Part shown: piece by piece, positions 58,201-64,000 of the stretch
How positions within the stretch are numbered: position 1 is the first letter of the stretch
How the letters are laid out: the number at the start of each line of letters is the position of its first letter
Source of the DNA: Phoronis australis
Taxonomy: Eukaryota; Phoronida; Phoronidae
Assembly (NCBI GenBank): GCA_002633005.1
Contig: NMRA01000018.1
Coordinates: forward strand, 118,291 to 182,290
Length of the DNA: 64,000 nt
Direction of reading: 5' to 3'
Position numbers and translations under genes: made by a program
Notes under the pieces: generated by a model
Told to the model about the DNA's origin: nothing
Seen by the model: only the letters and a program-made list of their open reading frames with translations
Databases searched by the model: none

Positions 58201-60896
58201 AAAAAAGCCGAGAGACAGACAATCGACATTCGGAAATATTTAGAGAGCTAATTTCTAGAGTTTTCTAGTTGGTAAATAAATTCACACGCAACCTTACAGC
58301 ACCAAAACTAATTACTTGAGGTTCAACTCAGCTTTTAATCAACAGTGACAACTGTAACTTCTTAGCAATGCGAGATCAAAAACAGGGAAGGCCAACAGCC
58401 CAAACTGAGAAAAAGAATTCGGTTAAAATCGCCGTTTAACAAGCACACATCAAACGATGCTAATCTTTCCAAATACACCTNGTCACAACCCGCCGTACGT
58501 GCAAGTGCGTGCTGTCTACGTGTAAAAACGTGGGGGAAATTTGGCGATCCGTACGTGGCAAGTACGGCCTCCGTGCGTTTTGGTGAATACGCAGGAGAAC
58601 GCAGACACGACGTAGCACTTTTAGTGCATGCAGAACTTTCTCTGCGTGCAAGCTGCGTTCGCATTACAGATTCACGGCAGTACGTGTGACGTGCGTTGAC
58701 GTACGTCCTCCCTGCGCTTGCCACTCCCTACTCACGTTTTCAGAAAAACGTGGTGCCCGTGGCGTCCGCAGAAAACGTACGAACAATAAACACGCACGGC
58801 GGGTTGTGACCATAGCTTTAGTTAACTTTAACTGCCCTAACCAAAAGGAGCATGCTGATTCACGCATTTATTGAATTTAAGGTTACCAGTCACTCTTAGA
58901 AAAATGTCCAAATTTAAGCTTCCTTTAGAATGTCATATCTCAGAAATGGCTGACCTGATGCATACCAAACTTTCACATACTATGCTCAATACACTGTTCT
59001 GCAAAACCTTGTATGGAATTGTTTATAAAATTTCCACTTTTGCACAAGGCGCTATCAAAATAAGAGAATTTAAGTAATTTTTATGAAAAAACTCAAAAAG
59101 TTGCATAAAACGAAGAATATAAATCGGTAAATAAAACAACAAGAATGGATCAACTGAAATTTGAAATTTTCGGATGTATCAACTTCCTTTATCAACAACA
59201 AAAGCTTAAATTTGGACATTTTCTGTTTTTGTTGATAAAGGAAGTTGATACATCCGAAAATTTCAAATTTCAGTTGATCCATTCTTGTTGTTTTATTTAC
59301 CGATTTATATTCTTCATTTCTTGAAACAATAGTATCCTTGGGAGGATCTGGATCGCCTTATTTAGTTTCAGATATATATTTTCTACATAAAACGAAACAA
59401 TATTTTAGGAAACCATTCAGCGTTTTTTTTTAAATTTCTTCTCGATAATTCAAGTAAGTGTACATCGGGTCGTGTTCATGAAACCAGAGTTTTGCTATGA
59501 ATGCACCTGCCTTCTTTAATTGCTATGAATGCACCTGCCTTCTTTAACTGCTAAATTTTACTGAAATGACATCATATTACCCAGTTAATGACAGAATTGT
59601 GAAAAGTAAAAAAAAGCCGAGAGACAGACAATCGACATTCGGAAATATTTACAGAGCTAATTTCTAGAGTTTTCTAGTTATGGTAAATAAATTCACACGT
59701 AACCTTACAGCACCAAAACTAATTACTAGAGGTTCGACTTAGCTTTTAATCAACAGTGACAACTGTAACTTCTTAGCAATGCGAGATCAAAAACAGGGAA
59801 GGCCAACAGCCCAAACTGTGAAAAAGAATTCGGTTAAAATCGCCGTTTAACAAGCACACATCAAACGATGCTAATCTTTCCAAATACACCTCAGACGAAG
59901 GTCTCACTTAGTCCAACCTGAGAGCGTTTATTCAAGAAGCAACAATAATAGGCTGTCTACTTTCATATTTCACTTACAAATAGGTGATTTTATAGTTTTG
60001 TAGATATTTGACAACAGGAAGACTTGACACTATGCTGCTGAATAACTTTAAAGATGCTACAAAACATGTTCTGGTGTTAAAAACAACTTTTTTCAGAAAT
60101 CTGTTTAAAAAATTGCCCGAAATTCCCGACAGACACTGCCATGGGGACTGAAACCAAGTGCAACTGTAACTTAATGGGCACAGTCTGAAGCAATAATGGG
60201 ATATCAGTTCTTTAGACTATAAATCATCTCCAATTTAAGTAAAGAAAAAGGCGAGACTGATTTTATAACAGAATATAAATAGAAAAATATTTTTTGACAG
60301 AAGGCACGAATTTATTGTTCTTTTATGTGCAAAAATGATTACCACAAATTCTTCAATTAAGGCCAAAATTGTCACAAAAGAGGAACTTTACAGGCAAGTC
60401 AAATATCTAAAGTAGAAATTTAAACTGAACTGAACAGATATATACAGCAAAGCAGCCATTGGATACCAGATAAATTTTTCCACTTTGACAACTGCTTTTA
60501 TCCAAAACTATAGACTTTTACCATATCTACTGTAACTACCTGGTAGCCGATATGGTCTGTATTCATGTTACTATGCAGGCCGCCCACAATCAACTGTGAG
60601 ACTGCTGTTAGGATACCCAGTACTAATGCACCAATCTGAGGCAGGGGCATCATCATATGCAGGACCAGGATGACGTAGTATGTGATGGCCACCATGTCCA
60701 TTGGGGTCCTGATGGGGGCAAAGATGAAGTAAAGGTGAGAGCCAGTTAGAATGACCACCCACAGGACAGCGGTCACTAGGGTGGTGACCCGCCGGAACAA
60801 TGGCTCTATACAGATGAGGACGAGCATGACGATGGAGAGACTGGTGCTGACCGTTGACACCACCAACTGTTCCACAGCAAGGTCTTTGTTGAGGCT
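25022..60896 (-). CDS. membrane adenylyl cyclase, ADCY2/4/7 class (5' exon missing)
   Basis: 23 exons from 60896 down to the stop at 25022 give 1079 codons plus stop in one frame. Mammalian ADCY2 and ADCY7 have about 1080-1090 residues, so only the N-terminus and TM1 are missing. The enzyme makes cAMP from ATP at the plasma membrane. Order: TM2-TM6; C1a with YADIVNFT (first metal Asp), [16 protein letters not shown] (second metal Asp) and [11 protein letters not shown]; a C1b linker with [12 protein letters not shown]; a second membrane cassette with an extracellular NAS glycosylation site; C2 with [43 protein letters not shown] and TVNVASRM. The C2 motifs and the exact Cys/Gly pattern are closest to ADCY2/4/7, so stimulation by Gs and tuning by G-beta-gamma would be expected from the family. 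Oddities: DIVNF replaces DIVGF, and there is a long TM8-TM9 loop. The gene spans >36 kb. Confidence 0.93.
25600..25655. repeat. dispersed repeat fragment, related to 31403-31460
   Basis: Both places read g-aggtggcg-tg-atgttt-gtaca, then actct-tcaccactgag or a close variant. They lie in cyclase introns. Confidence 0.5.
26016..26242. mobile_element. CAGGG-type MITE, copy 3
   Basis: It starts cagggcttggaatgaccaat and shares the interior of copy 1 (ataggcttgtgtcatagaaat, gtttttgtatgaatgaagtc). The right end is decayed (taccctg). It reaches within ~30 bp of a cyclase exon. Confidence 0.65.
26275..26399 (-). CDS. cyclase exon: C2 catalytic loop
   Basis: Acceptor tttcag|gcataa, donor attcag|gtaaat. 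It encodes [33 protein letters not shown] and VRGKIQ. The catalytic Asn and Arg of NVASR are present. ADCY2 has WGN where this has WGD. Confidence 0.96.
26989..27103 (-). CDS. cyclase exon: C2 core 3
   Basis: Acceptor ctccag|gacagc, donor ggatag|gtaggt. It encodes [20 protein letters not shown] and FNEFSLRI. Confidence 0.94.
27640..27890. repeat. decayed CTCF-motif repeat units
   Basis: Two cores, ggcaccacctcgtggcat (near 27712) and tgcgccacctagtgggcc (near 27851), lie about 140 bp apart. The spacing and orientation match array 1. Confidence 0.5.
27915..28016 (-). CDS. cyclase exon: C2 core 2
   Basis: Acceptor ttgcag|cttcta, donor gaccaa|gtaggt. It encodes [20 protein letters not shown]. 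The Lys of [10 protein letters not shown] is the adenine-binding Lys of the family. Confidence 0.95.
28382..28528 (-). CDS. cyclase exon: C2 core 1
   Basis: Acceptor tttcag|gagtta, donor gacatg|gtatga, 49 codons. It encodes [19 protein letters not shown] and [15 protein letters not shown]. Confidence 0.95.
28740..29290. other. AT-rich intron stretch with (TTA)n and Asn-rich minus frame
   Basis: A minus-strand frame at 28754-29002 has an Asn-rich middle that comes from an (AAT/AAC)n microsatellite near 28880-28925. Flanking residues look protein-like but match no family I recognise. Confidence 0.35.
29500..29575 (-). pseudogene. partial duplicate of the cyclase C2-entry exon
   Basis: The sequence taacatgaagtgctaagcca + tatgagccaggagtatgttc + tctagaagcacctt repeats the 3' half of the exon at 29596-29769 with point changes. 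On the minus strand it encodes KVLLENIL, then HMA followed by a stop where the exon has HVAE. It lies downstream of the real exon in transcript order. Confidence 0.8.
29596..29769 (-). CDS. cyclase exon: entry to C2
   Basis: Acceptor ggctag|gccgag, donor aaggaa|gtgagt, 58 codons. It encodes [19 protein letters not shown] and [17 protein letters not shown], closely matching ADCY2. Its 3' half is partly duplicated in the following intron. Confidence 0.93.
30181..30424. mobile_element. AATCTCACCAATT-type MITE, second copy
   Basis: The left end ggtaaaatttcaccaaattc and the right end ccgaatttgtgagatttcac are inverted repeats. The interior is non-coding. It lies in a cyclase intron next to the TM12 exon. 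Confidence 0.65.
30569..30650 (-). CDS. cyclase exon: TM12
   Basis: Acceptor tttacag|cgggaa, donor gcag|gtacgt. It encodes [20 protein letters not shown] and Gln. Confidence 0.88.
32103..32275 (-). CDS. cyclase exon: TM10-TM11
   Basis: Acceptor ttacag|tacttt, donor gcag|gtgagc. It encodes [20 protein letters not shown] and [19 protein letters not shown]. Confidence 0.9.
32326..32520. mobile_element. AATCTCACCAATT-type MITE, degraded copy
   Basis: It has ggtaacatctcaacaagaca then caatatggtggac, and an interior catagctaccatctgacaag shared with the copy starting at 1834. Confidence 0.5.
33194..33280 (-). CDS. cyclase exon: extracellular loop with N-glycosylation site
   Basis: Acceptor ctttcag|tctaac, donor cccg|gtaagc, 29 codons. 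It contains IVNASHS, an N-X-S sequon placed where mammalian cyclases are glycosylated, and Cys residues that may pair. Confidence 0.85.
36190..36339 (-). CDS. cyclase exon: loop and TM9
   Basis: Acceptor tttacag|ggtggc, donor actgtc|gtaagt, 50 codons. A Ser-rich hydrophilic part ([12 protein letters not shown]) precedes the membrane segment [20 protein letters not shown]. Confidence 0.87.
36596..36688 (-). CDS. cyclase exon: extended loop after TM8
   Basis: Acceptor ctttcag|caattg, donor gactcg|gtaagt, 31 codons with phase 0 at both ends. It reads [20 protein letters not shown] and [10 protein letters not shown]. Mammalian ADCY2 has no clear counterpart. Because both ends are phase 0 it could be skipped without a frameshift. 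Confidence 0.72.
36987..37071 (-). CDS. cyclase exon: TM8
   Basis: Acceptor ttgcag|gagctt, donor tgcaca|gtaagt. It encodes [20 protein letters not shown] and VLLSDYCT. Confidence 0.88.
37474..37641 (-). CDS. cyclase exon: start of TM cassette 2
   Basis: Acceptor tttacag|gcggtg, donor cccag|gtaagt. It encodes [18 protein letters not shown] and [23 protein letters not shown], with TM7 in the second half. Confidence 0.9.
37711..37786 (-). CDS. cyclase exon: linker before TM7
   Basis: Acceptor cctcag|gggaag, donor caaag|gtaagt. It encodes [11 protein letters not shown] (compare LNERMIQAI of ADCY2) and [13 protein letters not shown]. Its 5' edge is duplicated in inverted orientation at 37861-37924. 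Confidence 0.8.
37760..37924. repeat. inverted repeat formed by a copied exon edge
   Basis: The arms are 37760-37823 and 37861-37924, about 64 bp each with a 37-bp spacer. The left arm overlaps the first 27 bases of the cyclase exon ending at 37786. The right arm repeats them inverted (aagtgaatgaacacaaaaag, then atgc). A few mismatches are present. Confidence 0.85.
37999..38095 (-). CDS. cyclase exon: C1b linker, donor uncertain
   Basis: The acceptor is tttcag|agtttag. The strongest donor, gag|gtcagt ending at 38040, leaves phase 2, but the next exon is open only if entered in phase 1. A weaker donor, aaaat|gtattt ending at 37999, gives phase 1 and keeps the frame, adding [14 protein letters not shown] chose the in-frame form. 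Confidence 0.55.
38657..38818 (-). CDS. cyclase exon: C1b linker
   Basis: Acceptor ccacag|gtacag, donor gagaca|gtgagt, 54 codons. It contains [18 protein letters not shown], matching the [12 protein letters not shown] motif of ADCY2/7. Confidence 0.9.
39466..39595 (-). CDS. cyclase exon: end of C1a
   Basis: Acceptor ctgttag|gcgagt, donor cacg|gtaagc. It encodes [18 protein letters not shown] and later [12 protein letters not shown]. Confidence 0.93.
41335..41989. other. assembly gap (run of N)
   Basis: 655 undetermined bases inside the intron between the cyclase exons at 42601 and 39595. The flanking exons join in frame, so no cyclase exon need be hidden here. Confidence 0.99.
42601..42759 (-). 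CDS. cyclase exon: C1a, [11 protein letters not shown]
   Basis: Acceptor tttacag|ggaggt, donor cctgg|gtaaga. It encodes [37 protein letters not shown] and EAGGVPG. Confidence 0.95.
43239..43366 (-). CDS. cyclase exon: C1a, second metal-binding Asp
   Basis: Acceptor tggcag|gagaat, donor atcag|gtagga. It encodes [19 protein letters not shown] and then [13 protein letters not shown]. The LGDCYYC motif is intact. Confidence 0.95.
44080..44191 (-). CDS. cyclase exon: C1a, first metal-binding Asp
   Basis: Acceptor atttcag|tattc, donor cag|gtaagt. It encodes [20 protein letters not shown].. to FDKIGQ. Asp at 44176-44178 is the metal ligand. The residue at 44167-44169 is Asn where the family has Gly. 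Confidence 0.93.
44270..44502 (-). mobile_element. tRNA-derived SINE
   Basis: On the minus strand the head starts gagggggcaagtgtggccta. It carries an A-box-like tgtggcctagaggga (44475-44489) and a B-box-like ggattcaagtccc (44432-44444). A body of about 150 bp follows and ends in an AT-rich tail (attattttattattaattt). It lies in a cyclase intron close to the C1a exon and has the same strand as the gene. Confidence 0.7.
45530..46080. repeat. dispersed repeat, distant third copy of the 57.7-59.9 kb unit
   Basis: It shares cctcagaaatggccgatcag, then aaactttccgatactatgct, gagttgcataaaac and agaatgacat-gtca with the duplicated unit at 57721 and 58816, at clearly lower identity. Confidence 0.65.
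46194..46357 (-). CDS. cyclase exon: pre-C1a segment
   Basis: Acceptor cttccag|gaagag, donor gtcag|gtacac. It encodes [17 protein letters not shown] and later [12 protein letters not shown], directly before the C1a catalytic core. Confidence 0.92.
49150..52180. repeat. tandem repeat with CTCF-like motifs (array 2, inverted relative to array 1)
   Basis: Here the motifs read on the plus strand: ggccactggatggcaca (49435), ggccactaaggggttcca (49691), gcaaccagatggcac (51078), ggccacaagatggcgca (51408), gccactaggggataaacc (51539), gccactaggaggcgcca (51685), ggccactaggtcgcgca (51844) and gtcactagggggcacact (51990). Spacing between the best ones is about 140-160 bp. Flanking phrases (gtttggttgacagag, gccaaattttatgaaaat) are the complement of those in array 1. 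The array lies within a cyclase intron. Confidence 0.75.
53790..54212 (+). mobile_element. 3' end of a LINE-like retroelement
   Basis: A plus-strand frame ending at 54068 has residues typical of the extreme C-terminus of an RT polyprotein ([20 protein letters not shown], then HAWRTRKIY). About 80 bp later comes atgggccggaggccttcaag and a tail of repeated ttcaataaag units (54158-54211), the kind of simple 3' tail CR1/L2-type elements use. The 5' part is missing. The family assignment is uncertain. Confidence 0.5.
55671..55820 (-). CDS. cyclase exon: TM6 and start of cytosolic C1
   Basis: Acceptor gttgtag|cttgc, donor cagcag|gtatga, 50 codons. It reads [20 protein letters not shown] followed by [17 protein letters not shown], the family's linker helix. 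Confidence 0.92.
57721..58480. repeat. tandem duplication, copy 1
   Basis: It runs from ctttagttaactttaactgc to ctaatctttccaaatacacc + t and matches 58816-59891 at high identity. It contains a 27-28-bp direct duplication (gctatgaatgcacctgcctt, then ctttaatt) also present in copy 2. Confidence 0.9.
58482..58810. mobile_element. CpG-rich, ACGT-dense element with terminal inverted repeats
   Basis: The ends gtcacaacccgccgtacgtg (58482-58501) and cacgcacggcgggttgtgac (58791-58810) are inverted repeats agreeing at 19 of 20 positions. The 329-bp interior is GC-rich and dense in acgt/cgta/tgcg, unlike the AT-rich surroundings. It sits exactly between the two copies of the duplication. An undetermined base at 58481 touches its left edge. 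It has no coding capacity. Confidence 0.8.
58816..59891. repeat. tandem duplication, copy 2
   Basis: Same start and end phrases as copy 1. It is longer by the insertion at 59114-59385 and by a ~27-bp insertion near 58855-58880. Confidence 0.9.
59114..59385. mobile_element. long-hairpin insertion with 10-bp target duplication
   Basis: The insertion is absent from copy 1 of the duplication and is flanked by cataaaacga at 59104-59113 and 59386-59395. Its first 200 bases form a near-perfect inverted repeat (arms ~59114-59198 and ~59229-59313, ~85 bp each). The loop contains an exact inverted copy (59202-59222) of 21 bases at 58901-58921. About 70 unique bases follow the hairpin. Confidence 0.85.
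60540..60896 (-). CDS. cyclase exon: TM2-TM5
   Basis: Acceptor tgtttgcag|agcctc, donor cag|gtagtt, 119 codons in phase 0. Four hydrophobic stretches are evident: around [42 protein letters not shown] and [19 protein letters not shown]2 aligns from its residue ~65, so one exon with the N-terminus and TM1 must precede it. Confidence 0.9.
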
Positions 60897-60959
60897 CTGC
60901 AAACATAAGTAAATCAGAATGATTACACAGTCAATGAGCACATAACAGGGAGGCTCAGA

Positions 60960-61790
60960 TATCACCACCAACTGTTCTAGCTAAGTGACTTACAGGGGTC
61001 CCACATTTTGAGAATCATTTTTCTCCATTTTGAGAATCATTTTTCTCCATTGAATAACTTGAATCAAACCACCTCTCAAGATGCGGGAACGCTGTGACTC
61101 TTTCCTATTCTACCACAAGGTCTCCGCTGTGGATGAAAAATGGCTCATTTTATGCAGATGAGATTACCCAGTAAGATTAGTGTTATATGTACCAATAATG
61201 ACAAATGACCAAACCAACAGTTACATGGCAAAGGCTTTGCCAAGGCTCTGAAATACAACAAACTATAAATGAGGATGAGACAGGTGTTAGCTATTGGCAT
61301 CTCCACTGTGAGGTCTCAATATTGTACGGTAAAAACAGTGGTACTCAGGTGAGGATGGGACTAGTGTTGGATATTGGCACCACCAACATTTCCAGTGCAC
61401 AGTCTCAATTGCGACCACAGCGGTCCTACAGGATGAGAGGGGTGTTGGCTAATGGTACCATCAACGAATCCGCAAGGTATCAATTGTGACTTTTAAAAAA
61501 CATGGTTTTATGGAGTTGAGGAATGAACTGTTACTATAGCTATCGGTACTACTAACTATTACATGACAGTCCCTGAAGGCACTAAAACAGTGGTTGTATA
61601 AAGGTGAGAACGAGATAGAAGCAACTCTTGGCACCTTCAGTAGCTTCACGGCAAGGTTTCTGAGTTGCGGCTCTAAGAAAAAACACGGACACTATAAAAA
61701 CGAGGACAAAATGTTGATATCTGTTAAGCTTGAGAGACTGGTGCCGATTATTGTGAGACTGATTTTTTATTTTGATGTGAGTTTTTCATT
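60960..61790. repeat. degenerate tandem relics of the cyclase TM2 exon edge
   Basis: The intron upstream of the exon at 60540-60896 contains a series of ~70-80-bp units resembling the first ~70 bases of that exon and its acceptor. Clear ones are near 61185-61255 (caacagttacatggcaaagg, ctttgccaaggctctg), 61265-61321, 61345-61411 (ggcaccaccaacatttccag), 61430-61490 and 61608-61680 (cacggcaaggtttctgag). Weaker ones are near 60965 and 61715. The minus-strand frames contain stops, so they are not usable exons. Confidence 0.6.
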
Positions 61791-62237
61791 TTGTTGGCTA
61801 CTCATGTGAGATCATGTTGCTATCCCCTACCGAAGCGCGACATTTGTTTTTCGACCACGAAAGCCATCATGTTTTTGGACTAGTTCATAGCAGGTGTGAC
61901 TGCTCAGACACCGACATAACAAGCATTACCGATCGAAATGTTGGTAGTCGTTAGACCTTTATGAACTGGTCCCGCCTCTTTAAATAACCACTTGGCCATT
62001 CATGTTGAGGACACTACTAGAATCAGACGAAATTTTTGACTGGCGATGTTTTTCATATCAGGGGACAACTGGGGACCATCTGATGCGAAGTTTTGCATTA
62101 GGTTGTGCAGCCTGTGGTTGGATCTCAGTGACATTTCCGTTATTGGTTGTTTAGTCATGTTTTATGGTATGAAAAAATAGTTATTTGACAGTCATTTTTA
62201 TGACATCAAAAGCATACACTAACAGCAAGGCCTCCCC

Positions 62238-62259
62238 GTCCCCCCCCCCCCCCCCCCCN
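62238..62259. repeat. poly(C) run with undetermined base
   Basis: A run of about 20 C ends in N at 62259, likely a sequencing limit. Confidence 0.9.
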
Positions 62260-64000
62260 TTCACAGTACATTTTTCCAGTAACATTTTGTGATAAAACCT
62301 GATTTTGCAACATGTGGCCAATCCAACAGCAGAAAGAGGACTTGACAGCAGAAAGAGGCTTGAGTAGCACAGAGTGTCACAGTGCATATTTGTATGTAGA
62401 GGAATGCATATTAAGTACGCAGGAAAATGTGTATGTTTTACACGTGAACACAACTGTAAAAGTACGCTGTTAGTGAGGAGTTACTCCAGTTCAGCGAGAG
62501 TGGTGACCAAAGAAACCGTGACCTTGACAGCCAATTTGGAAGCCACATTCCACCTTCAAACCACTATTTTCAAGACCATAGGAAGATAATGATTATTTCA
62601 TTATGGAGGCATAAATAATTTGACAACTGTGCCTGTGATTCACCACAGTTATGAGTCTGGCAACTTCCCTCTGATGGCCATTTACAAATTGTTTTTAAAA
62701 AGACAAATAATAGCCTGGCCATGCCATCTTAACTGCAGTCTATAATACGAGTAACAGATCCTTTCAATGGTGAAAATATCATTAAGCGTTATACAGTTGG
62801 CAACTTCCGATTTCTGAAGTCTAATTTGAAACTTGCTTTCTGTTGTATTAAATGATGAATTACTAAGCCGACAAGATCAGACAATATAGTACGAGTTTGT
62901 CGAGACAATTTTACACCATGAATGATAGATTTATTCAGTAATCATGCACGTTATATGAAATTGGGAATATCAGACAAATTGCAGGGCAGAACTTCCTGCC
63001 CATTATTTTGATATAATTCAAAAACGGTTCGTCGGACAGACTTCAATCGTGCGCAAATTAATGCGAAACGATTTGTGATAGAAGTGTCCAACATTCAGTT
63101 TACCGTTCCATCAAAACTGGACAAGCAATCATTAGGTTCAAAATAATTATCATTAACCAGATTACTCTCACACAATCTGCACAGTTTGAATGTGACAACT
63201 CTCCCTCGAGATGACAATTATACACCCAACTTAACAGGCCAGAATGGGTAATTAAACGCATAGGAAAGACAAAATTAACAAATGCCCACGGGATCACTCC
63301 ACTGAGATTGATTCCCAGTATAGAACAAGAGAGAAGAAATTGTTATTTTTCTGTAATTACCGTCCTTGTCGTATTAAAAGAGCATTCACAACACATACTA
63401 CAATGCTATGTTCAGGCACATTGAGATTATCTAAACAAGCATTGACCTATGTGACATGACCAATGAGCGATAACCTCAGGTCATGCAGGAGATCTAAACG
63501 CTCCCTAGAACCACATATGGAGTAAGAAGAGAAAAGATACATCCACTCTGAAATACACCCACCCTATCCTACACCAAAACTTCCTTCTTTGAAACACTCT
63601 TGGGTTGCCAACTAATTAAAATCATCACTTGATACGAAATGACCAGTCTCGGCTCGCAATGGCAACTGAAGTTAATACAGCCGCACTAAACAATTCATTG
63701 GGTTACAGAGTCTAGAACATAAACATTCTTAACCATAAAAAACAAAACACCTGAATTAGTTTTTCAAACATTTATTTCGTCAAACAACTCATTAATTGCT
63801 CTCTGAACTCAGAACTTTACAGCTAATACGCACATAGTTCTACTGCTATCACGGGACCACTGTGCCATAAATTTAATCCTTACGGTGTAACATCTGCAAC
63901 ACGATTGCACGCGCGCACTTCACCACGTGAGAATAGTGGAGCACTGTATGGTCATTTGTCGACTGCACACTACAGTCACCGGAATCAGCTCTAACAAGAC

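Larger units (their letters stand above)
60897..64000. other. upstream cyclase intron or 5' flank
   Basis: Apart from the exon-edge relics (60960-61790) and the poly(C) run, I found nothing identifiable. A minus-strand frame at 63100-63297 has one hydrophobic stretch (VIWLMIIILNLMIACPV) but does not resemble the ADCY N-terminus or TM1. Confidence 0.5.

Noticed and set aside
60571-60906. 111-codon second minus-strand frame
   Set aside because: Out-of-frame shadow of the TM2-TM5 cyclase exon.
63100-63297. Candidate first cyclase exon
   Set aside because: Only one hydrophobic stretch, no match to the ADCY N-terminus, and no phase-0 donor recognised.

Overview
The window is nuclear DNA from an animal. 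The genes have many short exons with GT-AG introns, the introns are large and AT-rich, and there are several families of small dispersed repeats. There is no bacterial operon structure and no CRISPR. The gene types, the tRNA-derived SINE and the LINE-like 3' end fit a marine invertebrate deuterostome. A lancelet is my best guess, but that is inference.

Layout. (1) Positions 830-3554, plus strand: the last three exons of a C2H2 zinc-finger protein. (2) 4740-6060: a tandem repeat whose units each carry a CTCF-like motif, then a 35-bp minisatellite at 6997-7208. (3) 8243-12813, minus strand: a complete five-exon gene for the glycine cleavage system H protein (GCSH copy A). (4) 16348-19538, minus strand: a diverged second GCSH (copy B). 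It has the same exon phases and the same lengths for three exons, but the lysine that carries lipoate is replaced by leucine. Its first exon was not found. (5) 25022-60896, minus strand: 23 exons of a transmembrane adenylyl cyclase of the ADCY2/4/7 class. The visible exons give 1079 codons plus a stop in one continuous frame. Only the first exon (N-terminus and TM1) is missing and probably lies beyond 61 kb or outside the window. (6) 49.2-52.2 kb: a second CTCF-motif repeat array inside a cyclase intron, in the opposite orientation to the first. (7) 57.7-59.9 kb: a tandem duplication with a TIR element at its junction and a long-hairpin insertion in one copy.

GCSH copy A should act in the mitochondrial glycine cleavage complex. 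The cyclase should make cAMP at the plasma membrane. The zinc-finger protein should be nuclear. Nothing suggests that they share a pathway.

The main points for a second look are: the H-protein paralogue without its lipoyl lysine; the oppositely oriented CTCF-like arrays; repeated partial copies of cyclase exon edges (61.2-61.8 kb, 37.9 kb, 29.5 kb); the hairpin insertion at 59.1 kb whose loop is an inverted copy of nearby sequence; and a CpG-rich, ACGT-dense TIR element at 58.5 kb.
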